Part shown: in pieces, positions 39,761-47,687 of the stretch
Layout of the letters: each line of letters starts with the position of its first letter
Position numbering within the stretch: position 1 is the stretch's first letter
Assembly: GCA_963846915.1 (NCBI GenBank)
Contig: CAWJXV010000004.1
Coordinates: 124,001-188,000 of the forward strand
DNA from: PALSA-612 sp963846915
GTDB lineage: Bacteria > Actinomycetota > Thermoleophilia > Gaiellales > Gaiellaceae
Direction of reading: 5' to 3'
DNA: 64,000 nucleotides
Translations under genes and position numbers: made by a program
The notes under the pieces: generated by a model
Told to the model about the DNA's origin: nothing
Database searches by the model: none
Seen by the model: the letters and a program-made list of their open reading frames with translations, nothing else

Positions 39761-39800
39761 CCGACAGAGCTGGGATTCGAACCTAGGGCCGGGGTTATAG
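39761..39800 (-). other. tRNA 3'-end-like fragment
   Basis: The minus strand reads CTATAACCCCGGCCCTAGG, then TTCGAATCCCAGCTC. The latter resembles a T-arm and acceptor end, sharing GGTTCGAATCCCAGC with tRNA-Ser(TGA). One T-stem mismatch and no D- or acceptor-arm partner, so it is not a functional tRNA. It may be an integration-site remnant. Confidence 0.35.
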
Positions 39801-39807
39801 TCGCGCC

Positions 39808-40230
39808 GTGCCTCTGTCGTCGAGCGTCGCTGACATGCTCTCCCAGTTGGCGCTCTTCGCCGACCTGTCTCCCTCGCAGGTCGAGGCGGTCGCCGATGCC
39901 TTCGGCGAGCAAGCCTTCGCCGAGGGGCAGCGCGTGTTGCGCCAGAACCTCAGCGGCGGTGGAGTGTTCGTGATCCTGGAAGGCGAGGTGGCCGTCGTGC
40001 TGGACGGTGAGGAGCTCACCCGCCTCGGACGCGGCGAGTTCTTCGGCGAGATCTCGGCGCTGACGGACGAGGCGCCGAACGCGGATGTCGTCGCAGCGGC
40101 CTTCTTGCGGTGCCTCGTCGTTCCGGCCCCCGAGCTGGAGGAATTCCTGCTCGAGCACCCCACGGTGCTGCTGCGGATGCTGAAGGTCGAGGTGCGCCGC
40201 CTTCGGCAGGCCGAGCTGACCCAGCAATGA
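39808..40230 (+). CDS. cyclic nucleotide-binding domain protein
   Basis: 140 residues from GTG 39808. A single cNMP-binding fold: LALFADLSPSQVEAVADAFG, EGQRVLRQNLSGGGVFVILE, GEVAVVLDGEELTRLGRGEF and FGEISALTDEAPNADVVAAA, the phosphate-binding cassette, where the usual RxA Arg appears replaced (APNADV), so the bound ligand may differ. The end overlaps the flavoprotein start by 4 bp (ATGA). It probably gates or modulates that enzyme. A cyclase gene lies at 6136, but a link is speculative. Confidence 0.8.
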   Translation: MPLSSSVADMLSQLALFADLSPSQVEAVADAFGEQAFAEGQRVLRQNLSGGGVFVILEGEVAVVLDGEELTRLGRGEFFGEISALTDEAPNADVVAAAFLRCLVVPAPELEEFLLEHPTVLLRMLKVEVRRLRQAELTQQ

Positions 40231-41732
40231 TCGACCGCCCCTTCCCGCCGGGCGACTACGACGTGGTCGTCGTCGGCAGCGGGCCCGGCGGCCTACAGAT
40301 GAGCTACTGGCTGCGCAGACTCGGGATCCGTCACGCCGTCCTCTCGGCCGACGACGCACCTGGAGGCATGTTCCGCAAGCTGCCCGTCTTCCAGCGCATG
40401 CTCAGCTGGACGAAGCCCGACGCGCCGGTGGAGCGCGGTACGCGCGAGTACGAACGCTACGACCACAACAGCCTGATCGCCGTCGAGCCTGAACTCCAGG
40501 CCACCGCGGCGGAGTTCATGGACCGCAGCTTCGACCTCCCGTCACGGGCGGAGATGGAGCAGGCGCTGGCCGCGTTCGCCGGACGTGCGGGCCTCGAGGT
40601 GCGCTATCGCTGTCGCTGGGCCGGGACGCGCCGCGAGGACGATCGCTGGGTCCTCGAGACGCCCGACGGCGACTACCGCTGCCGGGCCGTCGTCCTCGCT
40701 GTGGGCATGGCCGAGCCGTGGCGACCGGAGCTACCCGGGATCGAGGCCGTCCCGCACTATGTGGACACGCGCTCGCCGAGTGACTACGCGGGCAGGCGTC
40801 TGTTCATCGTCGGCAAGCAGAACTCAGCCTTCGAGATCGCTCAGGCGTTGTTGCCCTGGGCCCAGCAGCTCGTGCTCGCCGGGCCGGGCCGTGTGAAGAG
40901 CGACCTGGGCGCGCTTTCGCCGTTGCGCGTCCGTTACTTGCAGCCCTACGACGAGTTCGTGCGCGGCGGGTACGGCACGTTCATCCTCGACGCGGCGATC
41001 GAGCGGATCGAGAGGCACGGGGAGGGCTACCGCATCGTGACGCACAGCGCCGAGTCGCAGGCGAGCTTCGTCTTCGAGGTGGACGAGGTCATCGCCACGA
41101 CCGGCTTCCAGACGCCGCTCGGCGATCTCCCCGCGCTCGGCCTCGCCACCAAGGCGAGCGGTCGCCTGCCGGTGCTGAAGACCTTCTGGGAAAGCGTGTC
41201 GCTCCCGGGGATCTTCTTCGCCGGAACCGTCACCCAGGCGGAACGCGGCCTCGAGAAACACGGTGCCTTCGCCAGCTCCACGGGCGTGAGCGGCTTCCGC
41301 TACAACGCGCGGATCCTGGCCGAGCACCTCGCCTCTCGCGTCTTCGGGGTCGAGATCGTGCAGCCACCGCTGCCGACGGCCGAGGCCGTGTCCTACCTGC
41401 TCGAGGAGGCCTCACACGGTCCAGAGCTCTGGATCCAGAAGGGCTACCTCGCCCGCGTCCTCGGAGTCGACCCGGCCGCCGGCGTTCGCGACGAGGGCAT
41501 CCTGCCGCTCACCTACTTCGTGGACGACTGGCCCGCCGATGGGGTCGCGATGACGATCGAGCACGATTCGCGAGGGACGATCCGACCCGTGCTCTACGTC
41601 CGCCGCCGAGGTGTCGTTACCGAGCACGAGCTGCCGTCACACCCGCTCCACGACTACTCCGGCGAGGAGCACCGCCGAGAGGCCGCCGACCGCATAAGGC
41701 TGCTGCTCCCGTCCGCGGAAGTCGCCGTGTAG
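40227..41732 (+). CDS. FAD-dependent NAD(P)-binding oxidoreductase
   Basis: 501 residues from ATG 40227. Dinucleotide site DVVVVGSGPGGLQMSYWLRR (GxGxxG, residues ~11-30) and a second Rossmann motif RLFIVGKQNSAFEIAQALLP (GxxxxA type) in the middle; EVIATTGFQTPLG is a typical FAD-domain end. LPGIFFAGTVTQAERGLEKH supports a flavoprotein monooxygenase or thioredoxin-reductase-like protein. The C-terminal ~110 residues (SHGPELWIQKGYLARVLGVD) are less typical. Encoded with a cNMP-binding protein, often fused to it in related genomes; substrate unknown. Confidence 0.8.
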   Translation: MIDRPFPPGDYDVVVVGSGPGGLQMSYWLRRLGIRHAVLSADDAPGGMFRKLPVFQRMLSWTKPDAPVERGTREYERYDHNSLIAVEPELQATAAEFMDRSFDLPSRAEMEQALAAFAGRAGLEVRYRCRWAGTRREDDRWVLETPDGDYRCRAVVLAVGMAEPWRPELPGIEAVPHYVDTRSPSDYAGRRLFIVGKQNSAFEIAQALLPWAQQLVLAGPGRVKSDLGALSPLRVRYLQPYDEFVRGGYGTFILDAAIERIERHGEGYRIVTHSAESQASFVFEVDEVIATTGFQTPLGDLPALGLATKASGRLPVLKTFWESVSLPGIFFAGTVTQAERGLEKHGAFASSTGVSGFRYNARILAEHLASRVFGVEIVQPPLPTAEAVSYLLEEASHGPELWIQKGYLARVLGVDPAAGVRDEGILPLTYFVDDWPADGVAMTIEHDSRGTIRPVLYVRRRGVVTEHELPSHPLHDYSGEEHRREAADRIRLLLPSAEVAV

Positions 41733-41786
41733 GCATCCGGGGGGTCCGGGACCGCAACCGCCAGCGGGATCCTCGCTATCTCGTGT

Positions 41787-43790
41787 CTAGGCGGGTGCGG
41801 GTTCGCCGGCGGGCGGGTTGGCGCGAAGGGATTGGCTGAAGGTTTCGAGGAGTTTGATGACCTCTGGGTGTTGTTCGGGTTGCCAGTCGTCGAGGAGAGC
41901 TTGGAGTTCGAGGCGGCGTGCTTCTTCCATCTGGTCGGCGGCCGTATGTCCAGCGTTTGTGAGGCGAATCGGTTGATCTGGTGAGGCTGGCACGCGTTCG
42001 ACCAGGTGATGGGCCTGGAGGCCGACGAGGAGCGGCAAGAGCGCCTCGTCTGAGATGTTCCAGGTGGTCGCGACTTCGTGGGTGGTGAATGGGTCGTGTT
42101 GGTGGCGGCGCAGGAGGAGCCAGGCTTCGGCGGGTGTGATGTCGAGCCGAGCGGTGTCGGCGAGGTGCTGGTAGATGCGGTAGCGGTTCTCGCGGCGTGC
42201 GAGCGTGCTGAGGCGGGTCTCGAGCTCGTCCAGAGAGCTGGCCTTGCGGGGTGAGGCGAAGCTGTCGCCTATGCCCTGATCGGCGACGGTCTGGCGGAGC
42301 GGTCGCTCGTGCAGGAACCAGGTCGCGGCGAATGCGGCCAGTGCGAGGCCGGCCGCGATCAGGAACACGGGGTGGAGCGACTCGGCGTAAGCGGCCCGGT
42401 AAGGGTCGCGGACCGCCGCCGGCAACCGAGCGATCGAACCGGGGCCGAGGTGGGCGGGGAGTTGAGTCCCGGCGCCGGGCGGGAGGTGGCTGGCGAGGTT
42501 CTTGGTGAGTTGGTTGGTGAAGATGGCGCCGAAGATCGGTACGCCGATCGTGCCGCCCATCGAGCGGAAGAGGGTGGCGCTTGCGGTGGCGACGCCGAGG
42601 TCGCGGTAATCGACCGCGTTTTGCACCGCCAGGATCAGCACCTGCATGACGAAGCCGAGACCAAGACCGAGCACGAGCATGTACAGATCCGCGAGCGGCG
42701 TCGTCGTGGTCGCTGTGAGGCGGGAGAGAAGGACCATCCCGACCACCATCAGGGCGGTGCCGAGGATCGGGAAGATCTTGTAGCGGCCGAAGCGCGTGAT
42801 CAGCTGTCCGCTTCCGATCGAGGCGATCAGCACCCCGGCCATCAGCGGCAGCATCTCCAGCCCCGACTGAGTCGGGCTCGCTCCCTTCACGATCTGCAGA
42901 TAGAGCGGGATGTAAGTGACCGACCCGAACAGCGCCATCCCGACGACGAAGCCGATCAGGCTCGACACGGTGAAGACGCGGTCGCGGAAGAGCGACAGCG
43001 GCAGGATCGGCTCCTTGGCGAATCGCTCCGCCACGACGAAGCCGACCGACATGACGATGCTGAGGACGAGCAGCGCCACCATCGCCCCCGAGAACCACGG
43101 ATAGGTCGTGCCACCCAGGCTCGTGAAGAGCACTATCGACGTCAGCCCGCCCGCGAGCAGCCCCATCCCCAGGTAGTCGATGGCCCGCTTGACCCGCGCG
43201 GCCGGTGTGTGCAGCACGAGCTGCAGCACGACGAACGCGGCGATCCCGATCGGCACGTTCACGTAGAAGATCCACCGCCACGACAGATGGTCGACGAACA
43301 AACCACCCAGCAGCGGCCCGACCACGGTCGAGATCCCGAACACCGCGCCCATCAGACCCGAATAGCGGCCCCGCTCGCGCGGCGAGACCACGTCGCCGAT
43401 CACCGCCTGCGTGCTCACCATCAGCGCGCCGCCACCAAGACCCTGCAGGCCGCGGAACGCGATCAGCTCGCCCATGTTCTGGCTCAGCCCGCACAGCACC
43501 GAACCGAGCAGAAACACAACGAGCGCGACCTGCAGAACGAGCTTGCGCCCGTACATGTCGCCGAGCTTCCCTGCGACCGGAGTCGTGATCGTCGACGCCA
43601 ACAAATAGGCCGTCACGACCCACGACAGCTTCGCGATTCCCCCGAGATCGCCCGCGATCGTTGGCAGCGCCGTCGACACAATCGTCGAATCCAGCGACGC
43701 CATCAACATCACCAGCATCAACGCGCCGAACACTGGCCCCACCCGCACGGAAGCCGCCGTCGGCGAGCCCGCCTCGGAAGCCACGCTCAT
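41787..43790 (-). CDS. DHA2-type MFS multidrug exporter with C-terminal winged-helix region
   Basis: 667 residues, start MSVASEAGSPTAASVRVGPV. Residues ~20-500 form a 14-TM MFS exporter: SLDSTIVSTALPTIAGDLGG, GKLGDMYGRKLVLQVALVVF (motif A), ISTVVGPLLGGLFVDHLSWR (motif C) and WRWIFYVNVPIGIAAF. After LHERPLRQ the last ~130 residues are soluble: LDELETRLSTLARRENRYRI, TPAEAWLLLRRHQHDPFTTH, EVATTWNISDEALLPLLVGL, LEAFEIR-like end. They look like a MarR/winged-helix fold, an unusual fusion. Probably proton-driven efflux of hydrophobic compounds. Confidence 0.85.
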   Translation of the reverse strand: MSVASEAGSPTAASVRVGPVFGALMLVMLMASLDSTIVSTALPTIAGDLGGIAKLSWVVTAYLLASTITTPVAGKLGDMYGRKLVLQVALVVFLLGSVLCGLSQNMGELIAFRGLQGLGGGALMVSTQAVIGDVVSPRERGRYSGLMGAVFGISTVVGPLLGGLFVDHLSWRWIFYVNVPIGIAAFVVLQLVLHTPAARVKRAIDYLGMGLLAGGLTSIVLFTSLGGTTYPWFSGAMVALLVLSIVMSVGFVVAERFAKEPILPLSLFRDRVFTVSSLIGFVVGMALFGSVTYIPLYLQIVKGASPTQSGLEMLPLMAGVLIASIGSGQLITRFGRYKIFPILGTALMVVGMVLLSRLTATTTTPLADLYMLVLGLGLGFVMQVLILAVQNAVDYRDLGVATASATLFRSMGGTIGVPIFGAIFTNQLTKNLASHLPPGAGTQLPAHLGPGSIARLPAAVRDPYRAAYAESLHPVFLIAAGLALAAFAATWFLHERPLRQTVADQGIGDSFASPRKASSLDELETRLSTLARRENRYRIYQHLADTARLDITPAEAWLLLRRHQHDPFTTHEVATTWNISDEALLPLLVGLQAHHLVERVPASPDQPIRLTNAGHTAADQMEEARRLELQALLDDWQPEQHPEVIKLLETFSQSLRANPPAGEPAPA

Positions 43791-44048
43791 CCAAAGATCC
43801 TAGGGAACACAGTCACGAACACAGGAAAACGGCGAGGCCGAGCGGCGAGTCCCGTGTTCGTTTCACCCTCCCCGCCCGGCCCCTCGCGCGCCTACGCGCG
43901 GCGTGGGCACGGGAAGCACGAGCATGCTTCAGTCGAGCAGCGCCAGCGGGGCGGCCTTGAGACGATTGAGCGGAGATCGGGGTGAGTGCGGAGTCGAGCA
44001 GAGGTCGGTCAAACGCCTTAACCAAGCCGTTTTTGGCTCTGCGAGAGG

Positions 44049-44135
44049 CGGCGGGGCTGGGATTCGAACCCAGGGTGCCCGTGAAGGCACAACGGTTTTC
44101 AAGACCGCCCCGTTCGACCGCTCCGGCACCCCGCC
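44049..44135 (-). tRNA. tRNA-Ser (anticodon TGA)
   Basis: 87 nt. Acceptor GGCGGGG pairs with CCCCGCC, discriminator G. Anticodon loop CTTGAAA between GCGGT and ACCGT gives anticodon TGA. Long variable arm; T-arm GGGTTCGAATCCC. CCA not encoded. It marks the edge of a zone of broken genes up to 47.6 kb. Confidence 0.93.
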
Positions 44136-44293
44136 GAGCCGTGAGTTTATGCGGGGTTGCGGGTGATGTCCGCCTCCCCGGCTCGGTCCTGGGCAACGTA
44201 CCGGCCGGTTTGCGTTGCCCGAACGCGGACGAACACGTCCAGGGCGAGGACGCGCGTTATCGTCGAGCAGCCGACGGGAGAGAGGCCGTAGCA

Positions 44294-44671
44294 GTGGTCA
44301 GTGGCACGATCATCGCCGAGAGCATCCGGCCAGGGGCGACGCTCGACGTCGCGCTGAGCGTGCGGCAGATCCGGCGCGGGGGACCGGAACGCCTCTCAGC
44401 GAAGCAGGAGGCGGCCGGTATCCCGCTCCAGTGGACGCTGATCGAGTTCGAGGTCGATGACAGCGACGCCCTTCCGCTGGCGAACGCACTCGCCGACGTC
44501 CTCGATGACATCGGTTGGTACGTCGACTTCCGCTCAGATCAGGAGACGTTTGTCGTGTTCGCTCGGCAAGTCTTCCGCTACGCGCGCGGCGACGTGACCG
44601 GACGCGCCGAGGCGGAGGCGCATGGCCGCTCGCTCGGCGTGCCAGAGGCGCAGCTCGACTGGCCCGAGTGA
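44294..44671 (+). CDS. hypothetical protein, conserved type
   Basis: 125 residues from GTG 44294 (VVSGTIIAESIRPGATLDVA). Blocks QWTLIEFEVDDSDALPLANA, LADVLDDIGWYVDFRSDQET, FVVFARQVFRYARGD and AEAEAHGRSLGVPEAQLDWP are conserved in a small actinobacterial family known to me only as hypothetical proteins. Mixed alpha-beta, no signal peptide. Its 3' end overlaps antisense with the integrase remnant. Confidence 0.7.
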   Translation: MVSGTIIAESIRPGATLDVALSVRQIRRGGPERLSAKQEAAGIPLQWTLIEFEVDDSDALPLANALADVLDDIGWYVDFRSDQETFVVFARQVFRYARGDVTGRAEAEAHGRSLGVPEAQLDWPE

Positions 44672-44886
44672 CGCTCCCTGTGGACGCGGGCGAGGACGTC
44701 AAGGGCGACGTCGAGTAGGCCGTCGTCGAGCAGGTGCTCGTAGACGGTCGTGGTCACCGCCGGGCTGGAGTGTCCGAGCTGCCGGGCGACGATCGCGGCG
44801 GGCACGCCGGCGACGAGCATCGTCGACGCCGACGTATGCCTGAGCTCGTGGTAGGTGCTGGCCGGGTGGCCGCGCTCGTGCTTCGC
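44578..44886 (-). pseudogene. tyrosine integrase C-terminal remnant
   Basis: Minus strand: HPASTYHELRHTSASTMLVA, then GVPAAIVARQLGHSSPAVTT and TVYEHLLDDG. HELRH carries the catalytic Arg pair, LGHSS the conserved His and VYEHLL the Tyr nucleophile. Everything upstream of ~44886 is missing. It sits about 440 bp from tRNA-Ser(TGA), a usual integration site. The end runs into an Arg/Ser-rich read-through antisense to the hypothetical gene at 44294. Confidence 0.75.
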
Positions 44887-44925
44887 GCTTGGAGGATACG
44901 CTCACGTTCGACGACAACGGTCGCC

Positions 44926-45306
44926 TCAGGAGGCGGCGGAGTTGTCCTCCTCGTCGTCGACTTCGGCCAGTCGATTCCGGACGTACTCGAGCGACTCCTC
45001 GAGCAGTTCCTCGTCGAAGTGAAACGAGGTGCTGCTTCCGAGGGTGAAACCGTTTTGCCACCAGCCGGGGAAGGGCCCGCCATACCACGGCTTCGGGTCG
45101 TCGTCGGGCTCCGGTGCCGAGTAGGTGCGGCCGATGATGATGAAGTCTGTGATCTCCCAGCCCTGGGGATTTTCCTCGTCGAGGTGGTCGAGTTTCCAGC
45201 GCACGAGCGCGAGCACTCGCCGTTCGAACTCCTGACGTTGCGCCTCGGAGTCGCCGCTTGCCACGGGGCCGACGATAGGCCACGTGCGGAGGAAGGTCAA
45301 TCGCAT
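44926..45306 (-). CDS. hypothetical acidic protein
   Basis: 126 residues, ATG start (MRLTFLRTWPIVGPVASGDS). The body EFERRVLALVRWKLDHLDEE, NPQGWEITDFIIIGRTYSAP and PWYGGPFPGWWQNGFTLGSS has normal composition; the C-terminus is very acidic (EVDDEEDNSAAS). No recognised family or motif. It sits between an integrase remnant and a uridine-kinase pseudogene that reads away from it. Confidence 0.65.
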   Translation of the reverse strand: MRLTFLRTWPIVGPVASGDSEAQRQEFERRVLALVRWKLDHLDEENPQGWEITDFIIIGRTYSAPEPDDDPKPWYGGPFPGWWQNGFTLGSSTSFHFDEELLEESLEYVRNRLAEVDDEEDNSAAS

Positions 45307-45335
45307 CCGTTGCGCTTCGTGGCCGTGGGAGAGAT

Positions 45336-45842
45336 GTGATCCGTGCCTCGATCGAGGGGTTCCTCCGCCCGCGGATCGAGCGCTACCGGCGGGGCCTGAG
45401 TCGTCGCGGGGTTGTTACGAGGACTCGCTCGACTACGAGCGACCTCGGTCGAGCTGCTCCGTCCGCTCGGAGACTCCGGCAGCTGGCTCTACCGTTCACG
45501 GGTCTACGACGAACGCACCGACCCGCTCGTCCACTCGGAGCAGGTGGAGGCAAGCGCCGATTCGATCCTCCTCTTCGACGGGGTGTTTCTGCTGCAGCCC
45601 GAGTTGGTCGACTGTGGGATTTCCGCGTCTTCATCACCGTCGCCTCCCGAGAGGTGATCCGCCGGGGGCGCATCCGCGACGCTGAGTTGTACGGATCGCC
45701 TGATGAGGCTGAGCGACGGTACCAGGCCCGGTACCTGCCCGCCCAGCGGCACTACCGCCGCACAGTCCGGCCGGGCGAACTCGCCGGTGTCGTACTCGAG
45801 AACGACGACCCGTCCCAGCCGGGCGTACTCGTGCGGAGCTGA
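45336..45842 (+). pseudogene. uridine kinase-like gene with three frameshifts
   Basis: The protein must be read in three frames: VIRASIEGFLRPRIERYRRG, then PESSRGCYEDSLDYE one frame over, then VELLRPLGDSGSWLYRSRVY, DERTDPLVHSEQVEASADSI, LLFDGVFLLQPELVD, and finally WDFRVFITVASREVIRRGRI, RDAELYGSPDEAERRYQARY, to the normal end. Each switch fits the loss of one base. The P-loop at the N-terminus is absent, as the plus strand upstream is not coding. The order is that of actinobacterial uridine kinase-like proteins. Either a decayed gene or clustered sequencing errors. Confidence 0.8.
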
Positions 45843-45874
45843 AAGCCGGCGTGGCGAGCGTCGCCCAAGCTCAG

Positions 45875-46375
45875 CTACACGGAGGCAGTTGTCTTTTGAT
45901 CGAGCAGTGACTTCAAGTAATCCTCCAGTTTGTCGAAGCTGTCTTCCTGGCCGTCGGACTTCGTCATGTGGTCACGGCCGGCCTTGTCGCGGAACGCCAG
46001 CGTCATCGTCAGCTTCGTCACTCCGTCAGTTTCGTGCAGATCCACGGACTCGACGGCGTCGGCTTCTGGCCACCCTTCGAACAGCCACGTTGCGACAGTC
46101 CGGGTGGGCGGCTCGATCTCCAAGTAGGTTCCACGGAACGAGCACTCGCTTCCGTCGTCGTTCACGAAGACGATGTGGTAGTTGCCTCCGACGCGCAGGT
46201 CGATCGAGCATTCCGTCACCTCAGACGTAAATGGAGCGAACCATTTGCGCACATGCTCGGGCTTCGTGAAGACGTCGAAGACGAGGTCGATCGGGGCGTC
46301 GAACTCTCGAGTGGTGACAATCTCGAGTTCATTCGGAAATTCGATGACTGCCGATCCATGCCGATTAGCTATCAC
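45875..46375 (-). CDS. SRPBCC (AHSA1-type) domain protein
   Basis: 166 residues from GTG 46375. START-like fold: TTREFDAPIDLVFDVFTKPE, HVRKWFAPFTSEVTECSIDL, RVGGNYHIVFVNDDGSECSF and ESVDLHETDGVTKLTMTLAF, ending with a coiled tail DSFDKLEDYLKSLLDQ. The start overlaps the ArsR gene end by 11 bp, a classic ArsR-SRPBCC pairing; the ArsR protein usually represses the pair. The ligand is unknown. The longer frame upstream is a shadow of ArsR. Confidence 0.85.
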   Translation of the reverse strand: MIANRHGSAVIEFPNELEIVTTREFDAPIDLVFDVFTKPEHVRKWFAPFTSEVTECSIDLRVGGNYHIVFVNDDGSECSFRGTYLEIEPPTRTVATWLFEGWPEADAVESVDLHETDGVTKLTMTLAFRDKAGRDHMTKSDGQEDSFDKLEDYLKSLLDQKTTASV

Positions 46376-46739
46376 TGCGGCTCTCCTTGCGTTGGAGTTC
46401 TTTGAGGTAATCGTCCATCCGATCCAGTCGGTCGTTCCGGGCCTGCTCGTATTTGGCCAGCCACTCGTGGAACGGCCGAAGGTGCTCGGGTTCCAGGCGG
46501 TACAGCCGGCGACGCCCCTCCGCCCGGCAGCTGACGAGTCCGACCTCACTGAGCACGCGTAGGTGCTTTGAAACCTGGGGCTGGGACATCGAGAGGTCGT
46601 TCACGATCGCCCCGACCGCCTTTTCGCCTGCGATCAGAGCGTCCAGGATGTCCCGCCGGTGCGCCTCGGCGATTGCGTTGAAGACGTCCGACGTCGTCGA
46701 CGAACGGGCCACGGTGGAATTATATTCCGATATCGGCAT
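46365..46739 (-). CDS. ArsR-family transcriptional regulator
   Basis: 124 residues, ATG start (MPISEYNSTVARSSTTSDVF). Winged helix: AEAHRRDILDALIAGEKAVG, AIVNDLSMSQPQVSKHLRVL (recognition helix) and EVGLVSCRAEGRRRLYRLEP. No cysteine metal-binding motif (no CxC), so it is of the non-metal, SdpR/TioE-like class. It would repress itself and the SRPBCC gene. A palindromic site in the upstream region TTATATTCCGATATCGG is a candidate operator, not tested. Confidence 0.88.
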   Translation of the reverse strand: MPISEYNSTVARSSTTSDVFNAIAEAHRRDILDALIAGEKAVGAIVNDLSMSQPQVSKHLRVLSEVGLVSCRAEGRRRLYRLEPEHLRPFHEWLAKYEQARNDRLDRMDDYLKELQRKESRSDS

Positions 46740-46812
46740 GCGTCAAGATCTGCGACAGGAGTCCGCCGGGTGAGCGCACTGTCGCTCGAGAGCCGAACCG
46801 GCCCCGGCTCCG

Positions 46813-47645
46813 TCAGGAGCCGACCCAGCCCGGGCGGTTGTGCACCGTGAAGCGTCGTGAGCGCGAGCCCTGGTTCCCCGGATGTCCGTGGCCGTAACGA
46901 CGAACTTGCGAGTCAGCTTGAACAGGAAACAGCCTGGCTGGCGGATTCTGCCGGAAGTCGACGGCGACCTGCTCCTTCACCACCACCTTGCCGCCGAGGT
47001 TCTGGACCCGCCAGGTGAGGAGGGCCGGCGCGACCGGCGTGCCCGCCCACTCGCCCGGAACCGCGATCGAGGCCGTGTCGTACGCCTCGGCGATCAACTC
47101 GACCTTGCCGCGGAGGAAGTTCGGCAGCATGTCGCCGCCGACGCCCGCGGCGCGAAACGTGATCGCCTCGACCCCCGGTGCCGTCTTGTCCGCGTAGGGC
47201 GTCAGGTGGCCGGCCGAGAGCGGGTTGATCGACCCCTCCGGAGCTCGGTCAGGTGGACGTGCCCGCAGTCCTTCAGGATCGTGCCGAGCTCGGTCGTGCG
47301 CGCCTTGACGGCGTCGCCTTTCTTGACCGCAGCCCGGATGTGCCAGTACTGGAAGGCTCGTCCGCTGCCGGTGTCGACCCCGACCCAGTCCTTCGTCACC
47401 TGGCTGACCGTGCCGGAGACGACCGGATAGACGGTCGTGCCGTCCAGGGCGGAGATGTCGACGCCGAAGTGGAACGAGAACGCGCCGCCGGCGGTGATCA
47501 GGTCGCGCTGGGTCGGCGGCACCTTGAACACCATGCGCGGATCACCGAAGCTCCCGCGCACGGGATGCTGCCGGTCGAACCGCTTCACCGGCCAGCAGTA
47601 GGCGGTCCCGGCCTGGGGCACACGCTGCTTTGGCGCCGGAGGCAC
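46813..47645 (-). pseudogene. M23-type peptidase gene broken by several frameshifts
   Basis: The 5' part reads YCWPVKRFDRQHPVRGSFGD, PRMVFKVPPTQRDLITAGGA, FSFHFGVDISALDGTTVYPV (HxxxD zinc site) and DCGHVHLTELR (HxH) before a frame break at about 47232. The next frame goes on GSINPLSAGHLTPYADKTAP to MLPNFLRGKVELIAEAYDTA and VAVDFRQN; then QPGCFLFKLTRKFVVTATDI in another frame; then NQGSRSRRFTVHNRPGWVGS. So at least three breaks, plus missing sequence. Related proteins are secreted, but no signal is seen here. Confidence 0.8.
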
Positions 47646-47687
47646 GGCTCCGACAGCCTACCGCCTGTGCGAATCGTCACCCACGAC

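Noticed and set aside
42309..43985. Plus-strand open frame across the MFS gene
   Set aside because: Antisense shadow, rich in Arg/His/Asp with no domain.
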